A stretch of DNA of 39,116 bases from Sporomusaceae bacterium UBA7701 (GCA_002482545.1 DLGF01000009.1:236992-276107); one strand, 5' to 3'; numbered from the stretch's first letter, positions 1-8,792 are shown. The notes: generated from the sequence alone by a model not told the origin. Made by a program: numbers and translations.

Positions 1-332
1 GCTTTCCTTACCGGCTCCCCGCCATAGGCGGGTGCCCACACACTAAGATAAACGCCGGTGTCGGTTTCAATAATTTGATAATGTCCGTCCAGCGGCGGCA
101 GAGAACTGACAATTTGGATCGGTGTGCCGAGAGCCTCTTTGATCACCGTGGCGATGAAGTCCTGATCAAAGTTTGTGCACCGGCGAGCGGTCAAATCTTG
201 CATAATGACGGACTTTGATACCGGCGAGCCGCCTTCGGCCGGTCCCCACACGCTAAGAAACACCCCGGCATCGGTCACTGTGATTTCATATTTTCCGTCT
301 TTTGCGGCAGAAGAAATTGCATCCACAACCAT
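1..332 (-). CDS. FapA/DUF342-family protein, N-terminal part (cut by window edge)
   Basis: An open minus-strand frame begins at an ATG at 332 and runs off the left edge. The frame is closed upstream by a stop at 365-363. The roughly 110 visible residues contain two related segments, YEITVTDAGVFLSVWGPAEG and YQIIETDTGVYLSVWAPAYG, each followed by GG-x-PV. This short beta-rich unit with a GG-x-PV turn is the pattern of the N-terminal domain of the FapA (flagellar assembly protein A, DUF342) family. The family's polymerising beta-helix domain would lie outside the window. A GTG three bases upstream of the ATG is an alternative start and the ribosome site is weak (AGGGCGG). The assignment rests on motif resemblance only. 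Function in this family is poorly defined (cell surface, flagella or polar organisation). Confidence 0.6.
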   Translation of the reverse strand, partial: MVVDAISSAAKDGKYEITVTDAGVFLSVWGPAEGGSPVSKSVIMQDLTARRCTNFDQDFIATVIKEALGTPIQIVSSLPPLDGHYQIIETDTGVYLSVWAPAYGGEPVRK

Positions 333-466
333 CACCGCCCTGTCGTTAATCGAGCTAAACGCCTATACTGCTCAACCCAAAGGAATTACCTGCTCCGGCA
401 ACCACCGGGGGAATCCCGGCCGGCCCTTGCCGCTGCTATTCTTTTCCTGATAATTTACCAAAGGTT

Positions 467-482
467 TGCATAATTCCTGCCA
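467..482 (-). promoter_or_regulatory. putative sigma-54 (-24/-12) promoter for the FapA-like gene
   Basis: The minus strand reads TGGCAGGAATTATGCA, against the sigma-54 consensus TGGCACG-N4-TTGCA. The invariant GG and GC doublets are present with the correct spacing, and 10 of the 12 defined positions match. Transcription would start near 456 and run about 125 nt to the ATG at 332. No RpoN activator gene is in the window, so this is sequence match only. Confidence 0.4.
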
Positions 483-622
483 AAATAATACAAAATACGT
501 CATATTTTTTCTAAATAGCTGAATATCCATTGTTTTTCGACTCGCTTGCATACCTTCGGCGTGCCTATATTCTTATATAAAATGGTTTAAGAAATCAGGA
601 CCACCTCTTTGGCGGGCGGCCG

Positions 623-678
623 GAGGAAGAAAGAACCGCATTCTCGCCTTGCGGCTTGAAAGCGGTTCTTTCTTCCTC
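623..678. repeat. 17-bp perfect inverted repeat
   Basis: The arms GAGGAAGAAAGAACCGC (623-639) and its exact complement (662-678) are separated by 22 nt. The repeat lies 115-170 bp beyond the stop of the YjdF-like gene. In that gene's direction the stem is followed by GC-rich sequence rather than a T-run, so it is not a classical intrinsic terminator. It may still form a stable RNA hairpin that protects the 3' end of the long operon transcript. Confidence 0.6.
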
Positions 679-792
679 GGTCGGACTCCTGGCCCGGAGA
701 TATGGCGGCGCACCACCATCATGGCATCATCGCCGGCGCTTGGACCCTTCGCAGCATGCATAAAGTCCGGCGCGCCTCCTGTTCATCCTCCG

Positions 793-1368
793 TCAGCCGA
801 TCCTATCCGCAAAGTTTCGCCAGCTGGCGTGGCCGGCCGCCAATAAGGCCCCCGCCAGGTCCCCGATGAGATCGACGTCGGTGTCCAGCAGGCTGGGCTG
901 ACTGGGGGGATAAGGCCGGGAGATGCTGTCGGTAAAAAACTCGAGGATTTCGTAAAGTCCGCCCATACTCAGCCCGAGAGCCGCCACCAGGATGAATTTC
1001 ACCGGCCTGGCCAGCGGGCCGGGCTGGAACTGGGCCACTAGAATATAGGCGAATAACGAAACGGAGTACGCGCCAAAGACGTGCAGTAGTTTGTCGAAGA
1101 CAAAGGAGGTCGCGTACAAATCGAAATAATAGCCGAAAAAAGCGTCGGCAAAGATGGTGAGCACCATCAGCACCCGCACATAGGCGTTCATATAAAGACT
1201 GTACCTGGCCTCCAGAAAACTGTAGGCCACCCAGAAACCCGTGGTCGCCATCACGCTCCGGATATAGTCGGCCTGGCCCTTATGCGCCAATGCCAGCACA
1301 ACGGCCGCCTGGGCCGCCAAAAACACCGTGGTGATCGTAACCATTGCCCAATTACGCTTCAGCAACAA
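793..1368 (-). CDS. YjdF-like (DUF2238) integral membrane protein
   Basis: The product is 191 residues, very hydrophobic, with about five membrane segments. It ends in a pattern typical of the DUF2238/YjdF family: a DKLLH motif near residue 93, a GGLYEILEFFTD segment (conserved acidic residues near residue 140), and a C-terminal D-x-x-GDLAGALLA segment. The translation start is a TTG with AGGAGG just upstream; a second TTG one codon later has slightly better spacing. It is the last gene of the operon that begins with the binding protein at 8792, separated from the HAD gene by about 110 bp. The family has no established biochemical function. Its position after a transporter/two-component/phosphatase set is a hint only. 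Confidence 0.7.
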   Translation of the reverse strand: MLLKRNWAMVTITTVFLAAQAAVVLALAHKGQADYIRSVMATTGFWVAYSFLEARYSLYMNAYVRVLMVLTIFADAFFGYYFDLYATSFVFDKLLHVFGAYSVSLFAYILVAQFQPGPLARPVKFILVAALGLSMGGLYEILEFFTDSISRPYPPSQPSLLDTDVDLIGDLAGALLAAGHASWRNFADRIG

Positions 1369-1480
1369 ATGACCTCCTGCAAACGTGCTCCTTTCTTGAG
1401 TATGCCCAATTTGCCGACAGTCCAGCAGGAGGCGGAAGCATATCGTAAACGGAGGCTATTGCGGTTGGCCATAGCCCCCC

Positions 1481-2296
1481 TTACAGGCCCGGCATGACCC
1501 GGCAGATGATGTCGTGCATCAAATCGTCGTCATTGCTCACCGCGATGATATCAGCGATCTTCCGCACGTCGTCGTGAGCGTTGGCCGGCGCGATTCCCCA
1601 GTCGGCGATCCGCAGCATTTCGATGTCGTTGTGGAAATCACCCGCGGCAACGAGTGTTTTGCCGCGGAAGGCTTCGATATTCCGGAATTCGCCCAGCATG
1701 TTTCCCTTGGACACCCGTTTGTCCACGATCTCCAGATAGGTCAGCGCGGAGAAAAAATTATTGGTCTTGGCATCCAGGCCTGCCGATGACAACAGATCCC
1801 GGGCGGCGAGCAAATCGTCGTGTTCGGCGCACAGGATGACCTTGATCCACGTTTTTTCGACGATGTCCTCCAGAGCGGCATAGGCGAATTCCTGTTTTTC
1901 CCGCACCATATGCTCGTCGACATTGGCGGGGTCGGTGATCACATAGAGCTGCTCCCGGGTAAAAACCTGGATGCACATTTGGGGGAACCGCGCGATGCAC
2001 CAGGTCAGAAACAAGGCCACGTCAGCGCCGGCCAGCGGCCTTGTTTTCAGAAAGCGCTGCTCCTGCCAGGAAAAAAGCGCGCCGCCGTTGTAAAGGATGC
2101 AGGGCGCGTTGACGGCCAGTCCCTCGATATAGGGAACGACATTTTTCTGCGTGCGGCCCGTCGCCACCGCGAAATGCCCGCCGCCCGCCACGAAGCAGGC
2201 GATGGCCTCCTTGTTCCTTTCCGAAACCTTATGCTCGCTGTTCGCCAGCGTTCCGTCGATATCCGTCACAAGGATAAAATCCTTATAGGTTTTCAC
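1481..2296 (-). CDS. Cof-type HAD-superfamily hydrolase (phosphatase)
   Basis: The product is 271 residues, the usual size for Cof/YbiV-type HAD enzymes. Motif I is DIDGTLA near residues 12-18 with both catalytic aspartates. Motif II lies around AVATGRT. Motif IV is AAGDFHNDIEML near residue 225. The middle holds the type IIB cap domain. Such enzymes hydrolyse small phosphorylated metabolites, especially sugar phosphates and nucleotides, in the cytoplasm. The start is a GTG preceded by GGGGGAG at 7 nt. It follows the response regulator by only 16 bp, so it is cotranscribed with the transporter and two-component genes. That context suggests it may dephosphorylate what the transporter brings in, which is inference. 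Confidence 0.85.
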   Translation of the reverse strand: MKTYKDFILVTDIDGTLANSEHKVSERNKEAIACFVAGGGHFAVATGRTQKNVVPYIEGLAVNAPCILYNGGALFSWQEQRFLKTRPLAGADVALFLTWCIARFPQMCIQVFTREQLYVITDPANVDEHMVREKQEFAYAALEDIVEKTWIKVILCAEHDDLLAARDLLSSAGLDAKTNNFFSALTYLEIVDKRVSKGNMLGEFRNIEAFRGKTLVAAGDFHNDIEMLRIADWGIAPANAHDDVRKIADIIAVSNDDDLMHDIICRVMPGL

Positions 2297-2312
2297 CGCT
2301 CATCTCCCCCAT

Positions 2313-3119
2313 CTATTTATGGATAATGCCGCCGCTGTTTTTTATGAACTCCGTCGGCGAAGTTTGAGTGTATTTTTTGAAGACCAGGCAAAAATGCTTA
2401 TAGTCGCTGAACCCGGTCATATCCGAAACTTCATAGACGCGGTAGCGGCCCTTCTTCAATAAGCTGATGGCCTTTTGGATGCGGTAGCGCGTCAGCAATT
2501 CCAAAAAGGTCTGCGCCGTCGCCTCTTTGAATTTCCGGCTCAAATAGCTCGCGCTTACGCCCAGTTCCTCGGCGATGGATTCAATGCTGATTTTTTCGGC
2601 ATAATGGTCGCGGATTTTGTATAAAGCCTGGGCGACATAATAATTCAGGGAAACCTCTTCATTGAAATACAGATCCCAATCGATCAGTTTGCCGCTATCC
2701 TGCTTTTTGGTCAGGGCGGCAAGACTGGAATAAGCCTTGATCTCGTCCATGCTTTTTTTGATTCTGTTGATGGTGCTTCGGAGCTCCTCTTCATCCACCG
2801 GCTTGAGCAGATAGTCGGCCGCCGCCAGGTGGACGGCCTTGCGGGCGTAGTCAAAGTTGGCGTGGCTGGTCAGAATGATGCTTTTGAACGGCTTGAGCGC
2901 GAGGCTTTGGGCGGCCTCCAGCATTTCAATGCCCGTCATCTCCGGCATAAGGATGTCGGCGATGACGATATCCGCCTCCTGTTGCTGCAGCAGGGCCAGC
3001 CCTTCCTTGCCGTTGGCGGCCGCGCCTACCACCGTGCAACCCATGCCCAGCCAGTCGATGGTGTACACCAGCCCCCTGCGGATAATTTCTTCGTCCTCGA
3101 CGATCAATACCTTGAGCAT
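2313..3119 (-). CDS. YesN-type response regulator (receiver plus AraC HTH)
   Basis: The product is 268 residues. A receiver domain covers about residues 1-120, with acidic E8-D9, phosphoacceptor D55 in IADILMPEMTG and the conserved lysine in LLKPVDEEEL. An AraC-type double helix-turn-helix covers roughly 165-265 (SASYLSRKFKEATAQTFLEL, then the YKHFCLVFKKYTQTSPTEF signature). I chose the ATG at 3119 because GGGAG lies 10 nt upstream. An in-frame ATG nine codons earlier has no ribosome site and sits only about 6 bp from the kinase stop. The protein is short for YesN relatives, with little linker between domains. It is partner to the kinase immediately upstream and probably activates the adjacent transporter promoter. 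Confidence 0.9.
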   Translation of the reverse strand: MLKVLIVEDEEIIRRGLVYTIDWLGMGCTVVGAAANGKEGLALLQQQEADIVIADILMPEMTGIEMLEAAQSLALKPFKSIILTSHANFDYARKAVHLAAADYLLKPVDEEELRSTINRIKKSMDEIKAYSSLAALTKKQDSGKLIDWDLYFNEEVSLNYYVAQALYKIRDHYAEKISIESIAEELGVSASYLSRKFKEATAQTFLELLTRYRIQKAISLLKKGRYRVYEVSDMTGFSDYKHFCLVFKKYTQTSPTEFIKNSGGIIHK

Positions 3120-3152
3120 GTCAGCTTTACTCCCTTGTTGCGCCATAATCGA

Positions 3153-4856
3153 TCAGCCGCGTTGTTTATGAACCGGCAGCACGATTTTCACTGCGGTCCC
3201 TTCCTCCGGCCCGCTGGTGATTTCAAGGCCGTACGCCTCGCCATACATCAGTTGAATCCGCCGGTTGACATTATAGAGCCCCGAATGCTGGGAATCGTTG
3301 GCGGGCGACGTCATCCTGCAGCGGATTTCGCGCAGCGTCTCGTCATCAATGGCCGCGCCGTTGTTTTTGATCAGGATGACCAGCTTCCCTTCCCGGATGC
3401 CGATCTCGATCTCCACCAGCAGTTGCCGGCAGTCGCGGACGCCGTATTTTACGGCATTTTCAATAATCGGCTGGATGATCAGCTTGGGAACGATACAGCG
3501 CCTGAGTTCCGCAGGAATGCGAATGATGAAGCCAAGCCGGGTTCCGAAGCGGGTTTTTTGAATATCCAAATAATTTTGGGTATATTCCATATCCTCTTCG
3601 ATCGTCACTTCGCTGCTGTTGTTATCGATGCTGTAACGCAGCAGGTTGGACAAGGCGATAATCATTTTGCCGGCTGCCGCGGGGTCCAGCTTAATCATGA
3701 ATTTGATATTTTCCAGGGTATTAAACAGAAAATGAGGATTAAACTGCGACTCCAGCTGTTTGATCTCGGAAATGACCGTTGCCCGCGCCTTTTCCTGGTT
3801 GGTCCGCATCAGGTCCTTCAGGCTGCCCAGCATCATATTGTAGGCTTCGCCGATGATTTCAAATTCGTTATTGGTCTGGATGTTGAGCCGCATATCCAGA
3901 TTGCCGGTTTTCACTGCGGAAAATGCTTCTACCAACTGATCGATTATCTTTGTCTTTTCCTCGGCCTGCTTTCGCACGCTGACCACAATGGACAGAGACA
4001 GAATGACCAGCACGCCGAGGAGAATGATGACCGCCGTTATGAGTTGATTGACCATGCCGCCGATAAACGTGAAGGCATAGACCGTCAATTCGCCGTTCAG
4101 AATCTCTTTTTTACTGACATAATACTTCCGGTCGGCGAAAGCGAAAGAACCGTTGGCGTCTTTCAATTCGGGCTTCATTTTGTTCATTACGTCCGCAAAG
4201 AACTCGTCCGGGCAAATCGGCGTATAATCATAGCGGTCCTTTACGACGATCTGCACATAAGGATTGGCCAGCGCGCCTGAAAGCTGGGCCGCCGGCACGG
4301 CAAACAGGACATAGCCGGCAATCTCGCCCCTTTCGAGTATCGCCTTGCCGACGACGAGGTCCATCTGGGGTCCGGGATTCTTGACGGAGCCGGCGAAAGT
4401 AAAACAGGGCGCCGCCGGGTTTCGCTTGAGCTGTCCGATAATGCCCCAATCGGCCGCCTTTGCCGTCTGGATATAGTCCGGCTCTTGGGGCCGGTTCGAA
4501 ATCAGCCGGTTCATCCGGTCGTCGAAAATATAGAAGTCGGTGATTACCGGCAATTTACCGGTATACTGATAGAGATTTTCATACATTGCCATCCGCGCGG
4601 CGTTGCTCTCCCGCAGCGCGGTTATATCGCCCAACGCCGCAATATCCCCGGCCTTGTCCAGATACCCTGAAATCATGGCCGTCAGGACGGCGCACGCGGC
4701 GTCCAGACGGCTCCGGTTCCGTTCCAGCACATTGGTGTTCCAATAGGCGAACGCCAGCAGGAAAACAATGATGGAAATAATAAAGGTCGGAATGAGCGCG
4801 TAAAGCGTAAAGGTTCTCCTGAGTTCATCCTTTAAATGGCTTACTTTTCTGCTCAT
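3153..4856 (-). CDS. YesM-type sensor histidine kinase
   Basis: The product is 567 residues. A first membrane helix lies near residues 18-40. About 225 residues of extracytoplasmic sensor domain (probably Cache-like) follow, then a second helix near 268-294 and a HAMP linker. The LytS/YesM-type His_kinase block carries the phosphoacceptor histidine in QFNPHFLFNTLE (about residue 375). A HATPase_c domain ends the protein, with an N-box around QPIIENAVKYGV and a GLYNVNRRI segment. It lies between the permease and the response regulator, with 33 bp to the latter's start. The pair probably senses an extracellular solute and controls the transporter operon. The sensor domain gives no clue to the ligand. 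Confidence 0.92.
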   Translation of the reverse strand: MSRKVSHLKDELRRTFTLYALIPTFIISIIVFLLAFAYWNTNVLERNRSRLDAACAVLTAMISGYLDKAGDIAALGDITALRESNAARMAMYENLYQYTGKLPVITDFYIFDDRMNRLISNRPQEPDYIQTAKAADWGIIGQLKRNPAAPCFTFAGSVKNPGPQMDLVVGKAILERGEIAGYVLFAVPAAQLSGALANPYVQIVVKDRYDYTPICPDEFFADVMNKMKPELKDANGSFAFADRKYYVSKKEILNGELTVYAFTFIGGMVNQLITAVIILLGVLVILSLSIVVSVRKQAEEKTKIIDQLVEAFSAVKTGNLDMRLNIQTNNEFEIIGEAYNMMLGSLKDLMRTNQEKARATVISEIKQLESQFNPHFLFNTLENIKFMIKLDPAAAGKMIIALSNLLRYSIDNNSSEVTIEEDMEYTQNYLDIQKTRFGTRLGFIIRIPAELRRCIVPKLIIQPIIENAVKYGVRDCRQLLVEIEIGIREGKLVILIKNNGAAIDDETLREIRCRMTSPANDSQHSGLYNVNRRIQLMYGEAYGLEITSGPEEGTAVKIVLPVHKQRG

Positions 4857-4904
4857 GCGTCACCCCGGCGTTTCTCCGCAAACTGCACGGTTTTGTAGAA
4901 AATA

Positions 4905-6560
4905 TTATAAACTGATGTCTTTGCTGCCGGAAACCTTGAAGAATAACAGCAGCGCAAGAACTGTCGTAAGCGTCAGGATCGTGGAAAGGGCCGCCGCCGT
5001 GCCGTAGCTTGCCCGGATGACTTCGGTGTAAATGGCCACCGCCATGGTTCTTGTCCCGCCGGTGTACAGGATGACCGACGAGCTCAATTCGTTGATGCAG
5101 GTAATCCAGCTCAGAATGGCTCCCGACAAGACCCCGGGAATCATCATGACCGCCGTAATCTTGAAGAAGGTCTTGAGCGGCGATGCGCCAAGGCTGATGG
5201 AAGCTTCCTCGACGCTGGGGCTGATTTGATACAAAATGGCGGAGCTGGACCTGAGCGTGTAGGGCAGACGCCGGATTACCAGGGAGACAATGATGATCGT
5301 CGCCGTGCCGGACAAGATCAGCGGCTCGTCGTTGAAGGCCAAGAGCAGGGTGATGCCCAGCACCGACCCGGGAATGATATAAGGAAACATCGTAAGGGTA
5401 TCGATGATATTGGTCAGCCAGTTCCTTCTCCGCGTCGTGATATAGGCGACAAGCATCCCCAAAAGCACGATCGCCAGGATGGCGATAAAGGAATAAGCAT
5501 AGGTGTTGGTGATGGCCAGCGCCAGATTGTCGAAAACGGTGATATAGCTATTCAGCGAAAACCCCGGCACAAAAATCTGGCCGCTCGTTTTTAAAAACGA
5601 GGTATAGGTGACCGTCAGCTGCGGGATGACGGACACCAATACCAGCAAATAAATGCCGGCATGCATCACTATATTTTTCCACCCGGTCAGCTGTTTCGCC
5701 TGCAACGGACGGAGCGAACTCATGGTAAACGATTTTTTGTTCACGGCGTATTTCTGCAACAGGAAAATCGCGGAGGTGATCATCACCATCATCGCCGCCA
5801 TCGCCGCGGCGAAATTGGCCTGGCCGCCCACTTCGTTGATAAATTCGGAATAAATCATGACCGGCATGACGTTGAAACCTTCGCCGATGAGCATGGGGGT
5901 GCCGAAATCGGCCAGGGCGTTCATAAAGACCATCAGCCCGCCCGCGAATACGGTAGGCATAATTAAGGGCATGATCACGGTCGCCACTTTTTTCAGGCCG
6001 CTGCAGCCAAGGCTTTCCGCCGCCTCGATCAGCGAGGCGTCAATCTTTTTGAGGGCTCCCGCGACATATAGGTAAATAAACGGGTACAGCTTCAGCGTAA
6101 GAACCAGGAGGATGCCGCTGAAGCCGTAGATCGAAGGCCATTCGGTCTGGAACAGGTCGGAGAGAAACCTGGTGAGCACACCGCTCCGTCCGCCCAGCAG
6201 CACCCAGGAGTAAGCCCCGATAAAGGGCGGCGACAGCATCGAAATGATCACCAGGATCTCGACCGAACCCTTGGCTTTCACCTTGAACGCCGTCATGAAA
6301 TAGGCCAGCGCCGTGCCGATGATGATCGAAAGAAGGGTAACGCAGGTCGTGACCCACATGCTGTTGATCAAAGACTGGTAGTAATACTTCCGCTCAACGA
6401 ACCGGATGAAATTCTTCATCGTAAAGGAACCGGTGGCGGGATCCTGAAAACTGCTGGCAAACAGGGAAAACAACGGATAAATGAGAAACAGGCCAAAGAC
6501 AGCCGCCGCCAAGACGGTGACCAGCGTCCAGAAATCCCAGTTCAGCAGCCGTTTACGCAT
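4905..6560 (-). CDS. double-domain ABC permease, FbpB/AfuB type
   Basis: The product is 551 residues with about 12 membrane segments arranged as two fused permease domains. Each carries its own EAA loop: EAAESLGCSGLKKVATVIMP (about residue 180) and EASISLGASPLKTFFKI (about residue 455). One fused polypeptide in place of two permeases is typical of the ferric-iron, 2-aminoethylphosphonate and hexose-phosphate (AfuB) branch of ABC importers. The start codon lies inside the end of the ATPase gene (8-bp overlap), so translation is coupled. Annotation pipelines would probably say iron(III) transport permease. The neighbouring binding protein does not support iron strongly. Confidence 0.88.
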   Translation of the reverse strand: MRKRLLNWDFWTLVTVLAAAVFGLFLIYPLFSLFASSFQDPATGSFTMKNFIRFVERKYYYQSLINSMWVTTCVTLLSIIIGTALAYFMTAFKVKAKGSVEILVIISMLSPPFIGAYSWVLLGGRSGVLTRFLSDLFQTEWPSIYGFSGILLVLTLKLYPFIYLYVAGALKKIDASLIEAAESLGCSGLKKVATVIMPLIMPTVFAGGLMVFMNALADFGTPMLIGEGFNVMPVMIYSEFINEVGGQANFAAAMAAMMVMITSAIFLLQKYAVNKKSFTMSSLRPLQAKQLTGWKNIVMHAGIYLLVLVSVIPQLTVTYTSFLKTSGQIFVPGFSLNSYITVFDNLALAITNTYAYSFIAILAIVLLGMLVAYITTRRRNWLTNIIDTLTMFPYIIPGSVLGITLLLAFNDEPLILSGTATIIIVSLVIRRLPYTLRSSSAILYQISPSVEEASISLGASPLKTFFKITAVMMIPGVLSGAILSWITCINELSSSVILYTGGTRTMAVAIYTEVIRASYGTAAALSTILTLTTVLALLLFFKVSGSKDISL

Positions 6561-7668
6561 ACTGCTTCACGTCCTTAATCAGATTGGCGGATTGGTCGGC
6601 GGTAAAAACATTGATTTTGGCTTTATTGGGGCGAAGGGTGACGCTGTCCCCCAATTCAAAGATTTTTTCCGCATGCCCCAGATCCTGCGAAAACTCGATG
6701 GCGGGCTGATTGGGAACCAGCATATCGGGCGCGAAGGTCAGGGTGTAATTTACGTATTTGCCGAGAAATACGCGGGAGTGAATGCGGCAGCTCAGTCCGG
6801 TTTCCTGTACGGAAAACTCTTCGGGCCTGACGGCGACGACAACCTCCTGCCCGTCGGCCACCGGTCCCAGGTTATCCATTTCGACCTGATAACCGTCCTG
6901 GAACACGACATACTTCTCGCTTCCGGCGATTTTTATCCTGCCCCTGAAGAGATTGGAATGGCCGATAAAGGTCGAGACAAATCCGTTATACGGCCGGGTG
7001 TAAATCGCATGGGGCTTGCCGATCTGATGGATGACGCCGGCCTGCATGACGGCGATCCGGTCGGAAATGGCCAGGGCTTCCTCCTGGTCGTGGGTTACAT
7101 AGACCGTGGTGATTCCCACCTGGTTCTGCACTTCCCGGATCGCCCCCCGCATCTCCACCCGGAGCTTGGCGTCCAGATTGGACAGCGGCTCATCCATCAG
7201 CAGGACGCTGGGATGAATGACAATGGCCCTGGCGAGGGCGACCCGCTGCTGCTGGCCGCCGGAAAGCCGCTCCGGCAGGCGGTCCTGGTATTCTTCAATC
7301 TTCACCACCCGCAAAATATCATCGACCTTTTGCCGCATGGCCGCTTTGTCGAGCCGGCGCAGCTTCAGGCCGTATTCCACATTCTCCCGCACCGTCAGAT
7401 GGGGAAAGATCGCATAGTTCTGAAACACCATCCCGATATTGCGCTTATGGGTCGGAATATCGTTGATGACCAACGCGTCGAATTTGATCTGGCCGCCTTC
7501 AATGCTGTTAAACCCGGCGATCATTCTCAGCAGGGTCGTCTTGCCGCAGCCCGACGGCCCCAGCAAAGTGAAAAACTCGCCGTTTTGAATATCAGCCGAC
7601 AAATCCGGGATAATCGTTGTCTGATCATAGCGTTTGACGACATGCTCGATATGGATTGCCACACTCAT
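6553..7668 (-). CDS. ABC transporter ATPase, PotA/FbpC type
   Basis: The product is 371 residues. Walker A is GPSGCGKTT near residue 39, the Q-loop follows, the signature is LSGGQQQRVALARA near 135 and Walker B is VLLMDEPLSNLD near 155. A C-terminal TOBE-type regulatory domain covers roughly 235-370. I used the ATG at 7668 (MSVAIHIEHV). A longer frame opening at 7722 would run through the intergenic hairpin and has no family resemblance. The gene lies between the binding-protein and permease genes and overlaps the permease start by 8 bp. It energises uptake of the ligand captured by the lipoprotein encoded at 7761-8792. Confidence 0.92.
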   Translation of the reverse strand: MSVAIHIEHVVKRYDQTTIIPDLSADIQNGEFFTLLGPSGCGKTTLLRMIAGFNSIEGGQIKFDALVINDIPTHKRNIGMVFQNYAIFPHLTVRENVEYGLKLRRLDKAAMRQKVDDILRVVKIEEYQDRLPERLSGGQQQRVALARAIVIHPSVLLMDEPLSNLDAKLRVEMRGAIREVQNQVGITTVYVTHDQEEALAISDRIAVMQAGVIHQIGKPHAIYTRPYNGFVSTFIGHSNLFRGRIKIAGSEKYVVFQDGYQVEMDNLGPVADGQEVVVAVRPEEFSVQETGLSCRIHSRVFLGKYVNYTLTFAPDMLVPNQPAIEFSQDLGHAEKIFELGDSVTLRPNKAKINVFTADQSANLIKDVKQYA

Positions 7669-7710
7669 GCGCAGAGCCCCCGCCTTCAAGTTAATGCATC
7701 GCGATAGAGG

Positions 7711-7743
7711 GACAGCCCACACGGAATAACTGTGTGGGCTGTC
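7711..7743 (-). promoter_or_regulatory. intercistronic stem-loop after the binding-protein gene
   Basis: GACAGCCCACAC (7711-7722) is followed after a 9-nt loop by its exact complement (7732-7743). It occupies the gap between the binding-protein stop and the ATPase start. No T-run follows on the transcript. Such hairpins often protect the upstream message and let a binding protein be made in excess over its membrane partners. Confidence 0.6.
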
Positions 7744-7760
7744 TTACGGACAACGGGCAA

Positions 7761-8792
7761 TCAGTTCACACTGGTGAAGATATCCTTGAATTGATCCAGC
7801 CATTTCTGTTTATTGGCGATAACAACGCTTTCATCATCATTGATGATGTTGATTTTGGCTTTCTCGATCAGCCCTTTGGGCGGCTCAACGTCGTCCCGGA
7901 CAGACCGCCGGTGCAATTGCTGCACGATAATGGTCTGGGCGTCCTTGCTGGTGACGAAATCGATGAATTTCTTGGCGTTTTGCATATTCTTGGCGTTTTT
8001 AATGATATAGACGCCGTCCGGCTTGGAAATGACGCCTTCCTTCATATACACCAGTTTGACCGGAGCGCCGTCGGCGACATAGGTCGCGCCGCCTTCCTCG
8101 AAGGTGCAGCCCACCGTGTACTCGCCGTCGGCCACCCCTTTATAGACCGCCGAGGAGCCGCTGAGCAGCTTGCCGTCCAGGTTGGCGCAGAACGCTTTTA
8201 CATAATCCCAGCCTTTTTCGGGATCGCCTTTGCCCATGGCATACAGCATGTTGATCAGATGCTCATAAGACGAAGAGGATTTGGCCGGGTCCGAAAACGC
8301 GATTTTGCCTTTCAGTTTGGGATTCAGCAGGTCTTCATACCCTTCGACCTTGATGTCCCCGATCAGATTGGTATTGACCATGATGACGCTCGGAATGTCG
8401 GTGAACCGGGTCAAGGAGCCTTCCACATTCTTGAAGGCCGGCTGGATCCTGTCCTCATTGGCCGAAGTGTATTTTTCAAACAACCCCGCCTGCGGTTTCA
8501 TCGTGCCGAGCGAACCGCCCCAGAAAATATCCCCCAAGGGATTGGCCTTTTCCGATTCCACCCGCTTCAGCAGCTCCCCGCTGCCGGCTGCCACGACTTC
8601 GACTTTCACGCCGGTCCGCTTTTCAAATTCCGTAACCAGCGGATTGATAAAAGTCAGGGGATGCGGACAGTAAATCACCAGTTTGTCGGTTTTTTCCGCC
8701 GGACTTTCCGTGGCCGCTTTATTGCCGCCGCAGCCGGCGAGAACCAGGCCGGGAAGCAGCAGCGCGAGTATCAGGGCCGCAAATTTCTTCAT
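7761..8792 (-). CDS. extracellular solute-binding lipoprotein (FbpA/AfuA-like family)
   Basis: The product is 343 residues. The N-terminus is a lipoprotein signal (MKKFAALILALLLPGLVLAG) ending with lipidated C21. The mature part begins LVIYCPHPLTFINPLVTEFE and contains the NPLGDIFWGG segment of the family-1 iron/phosphonate/hexose-phosphate binding proteins. The ATG at 8792 has CCGGAGGTG 6 nt upstream; an earlier ATG at 8819 lacks this. Ferric-iron members use two neighbouring tyrosines near residue 195 as metal ligands. No adjacent tyrosine pair occurs anywhere in this protein. Together with the downstream sugar-phosphatase-like gene this makes a phosphorylated organic ligand plausible. It is the first gene of its operon. 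Confidence 0.88.
   Translation of the reverse strand: MKKFAALILALLLPGLVLAGCGGNKAATESPAEKTDKLVIYCPHPLTFINPLVTEFEKRTGVKVEVVAAGSGELLKRVESEKANPLGDIFWGGSLGTMKPQAGLFEKYTSANEDRIQPAFKNVEGSLTRFTDIPSVIMVNTNLIGDIKVEGYEDLLNPKLKGKIAFSDPAKSSSSYEHLINMLYAMGKGDPEKGWDYVKAFCANLDGKLLSGSSAVYKGVADGEYTVGCTFEEGGATYVADGAPVKLVYMKEGVISKPDGVYIIKNAKNMQNAKKFIDFVTSKDAQTIIVQQLHRRSVRDDVEPPKGLIEKAKINIINDDESVVIANKQKWLDQFKDIFTSVN

Larger units (their letters stand above)
363..792. other. 430-bp intergenic region with no convincing gene
   Basis: This gap separates the FapA-like gene from the end of the YjdF-like gene. The left two thirds is AT-rich and holds a possible sigma-54 promoter (467-482). The right part is GC-rich and holds a long inverted repeat (623-678). 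Small frames are present here but lack codon bias or family resemblance, and one of them crosses the inverted repeat. Confidence 0.6.

Noticed and set aside
573..761. Small 62-codon minus-strand frame beyond the YjdF-like gene.
   Set aside because: It crosses the 17-bp inverted repeat, has arginine-rich non-family sequence, and AGGAGG is too far (13 nt) from its ATG.
1454..1476. Small hairpin (GGCTAT/ATAGCC) right after the HAD gene stop.
   Set aside because: Only 6 bp, no T-run, and the operon appears to continue into the YjdF-like gene.
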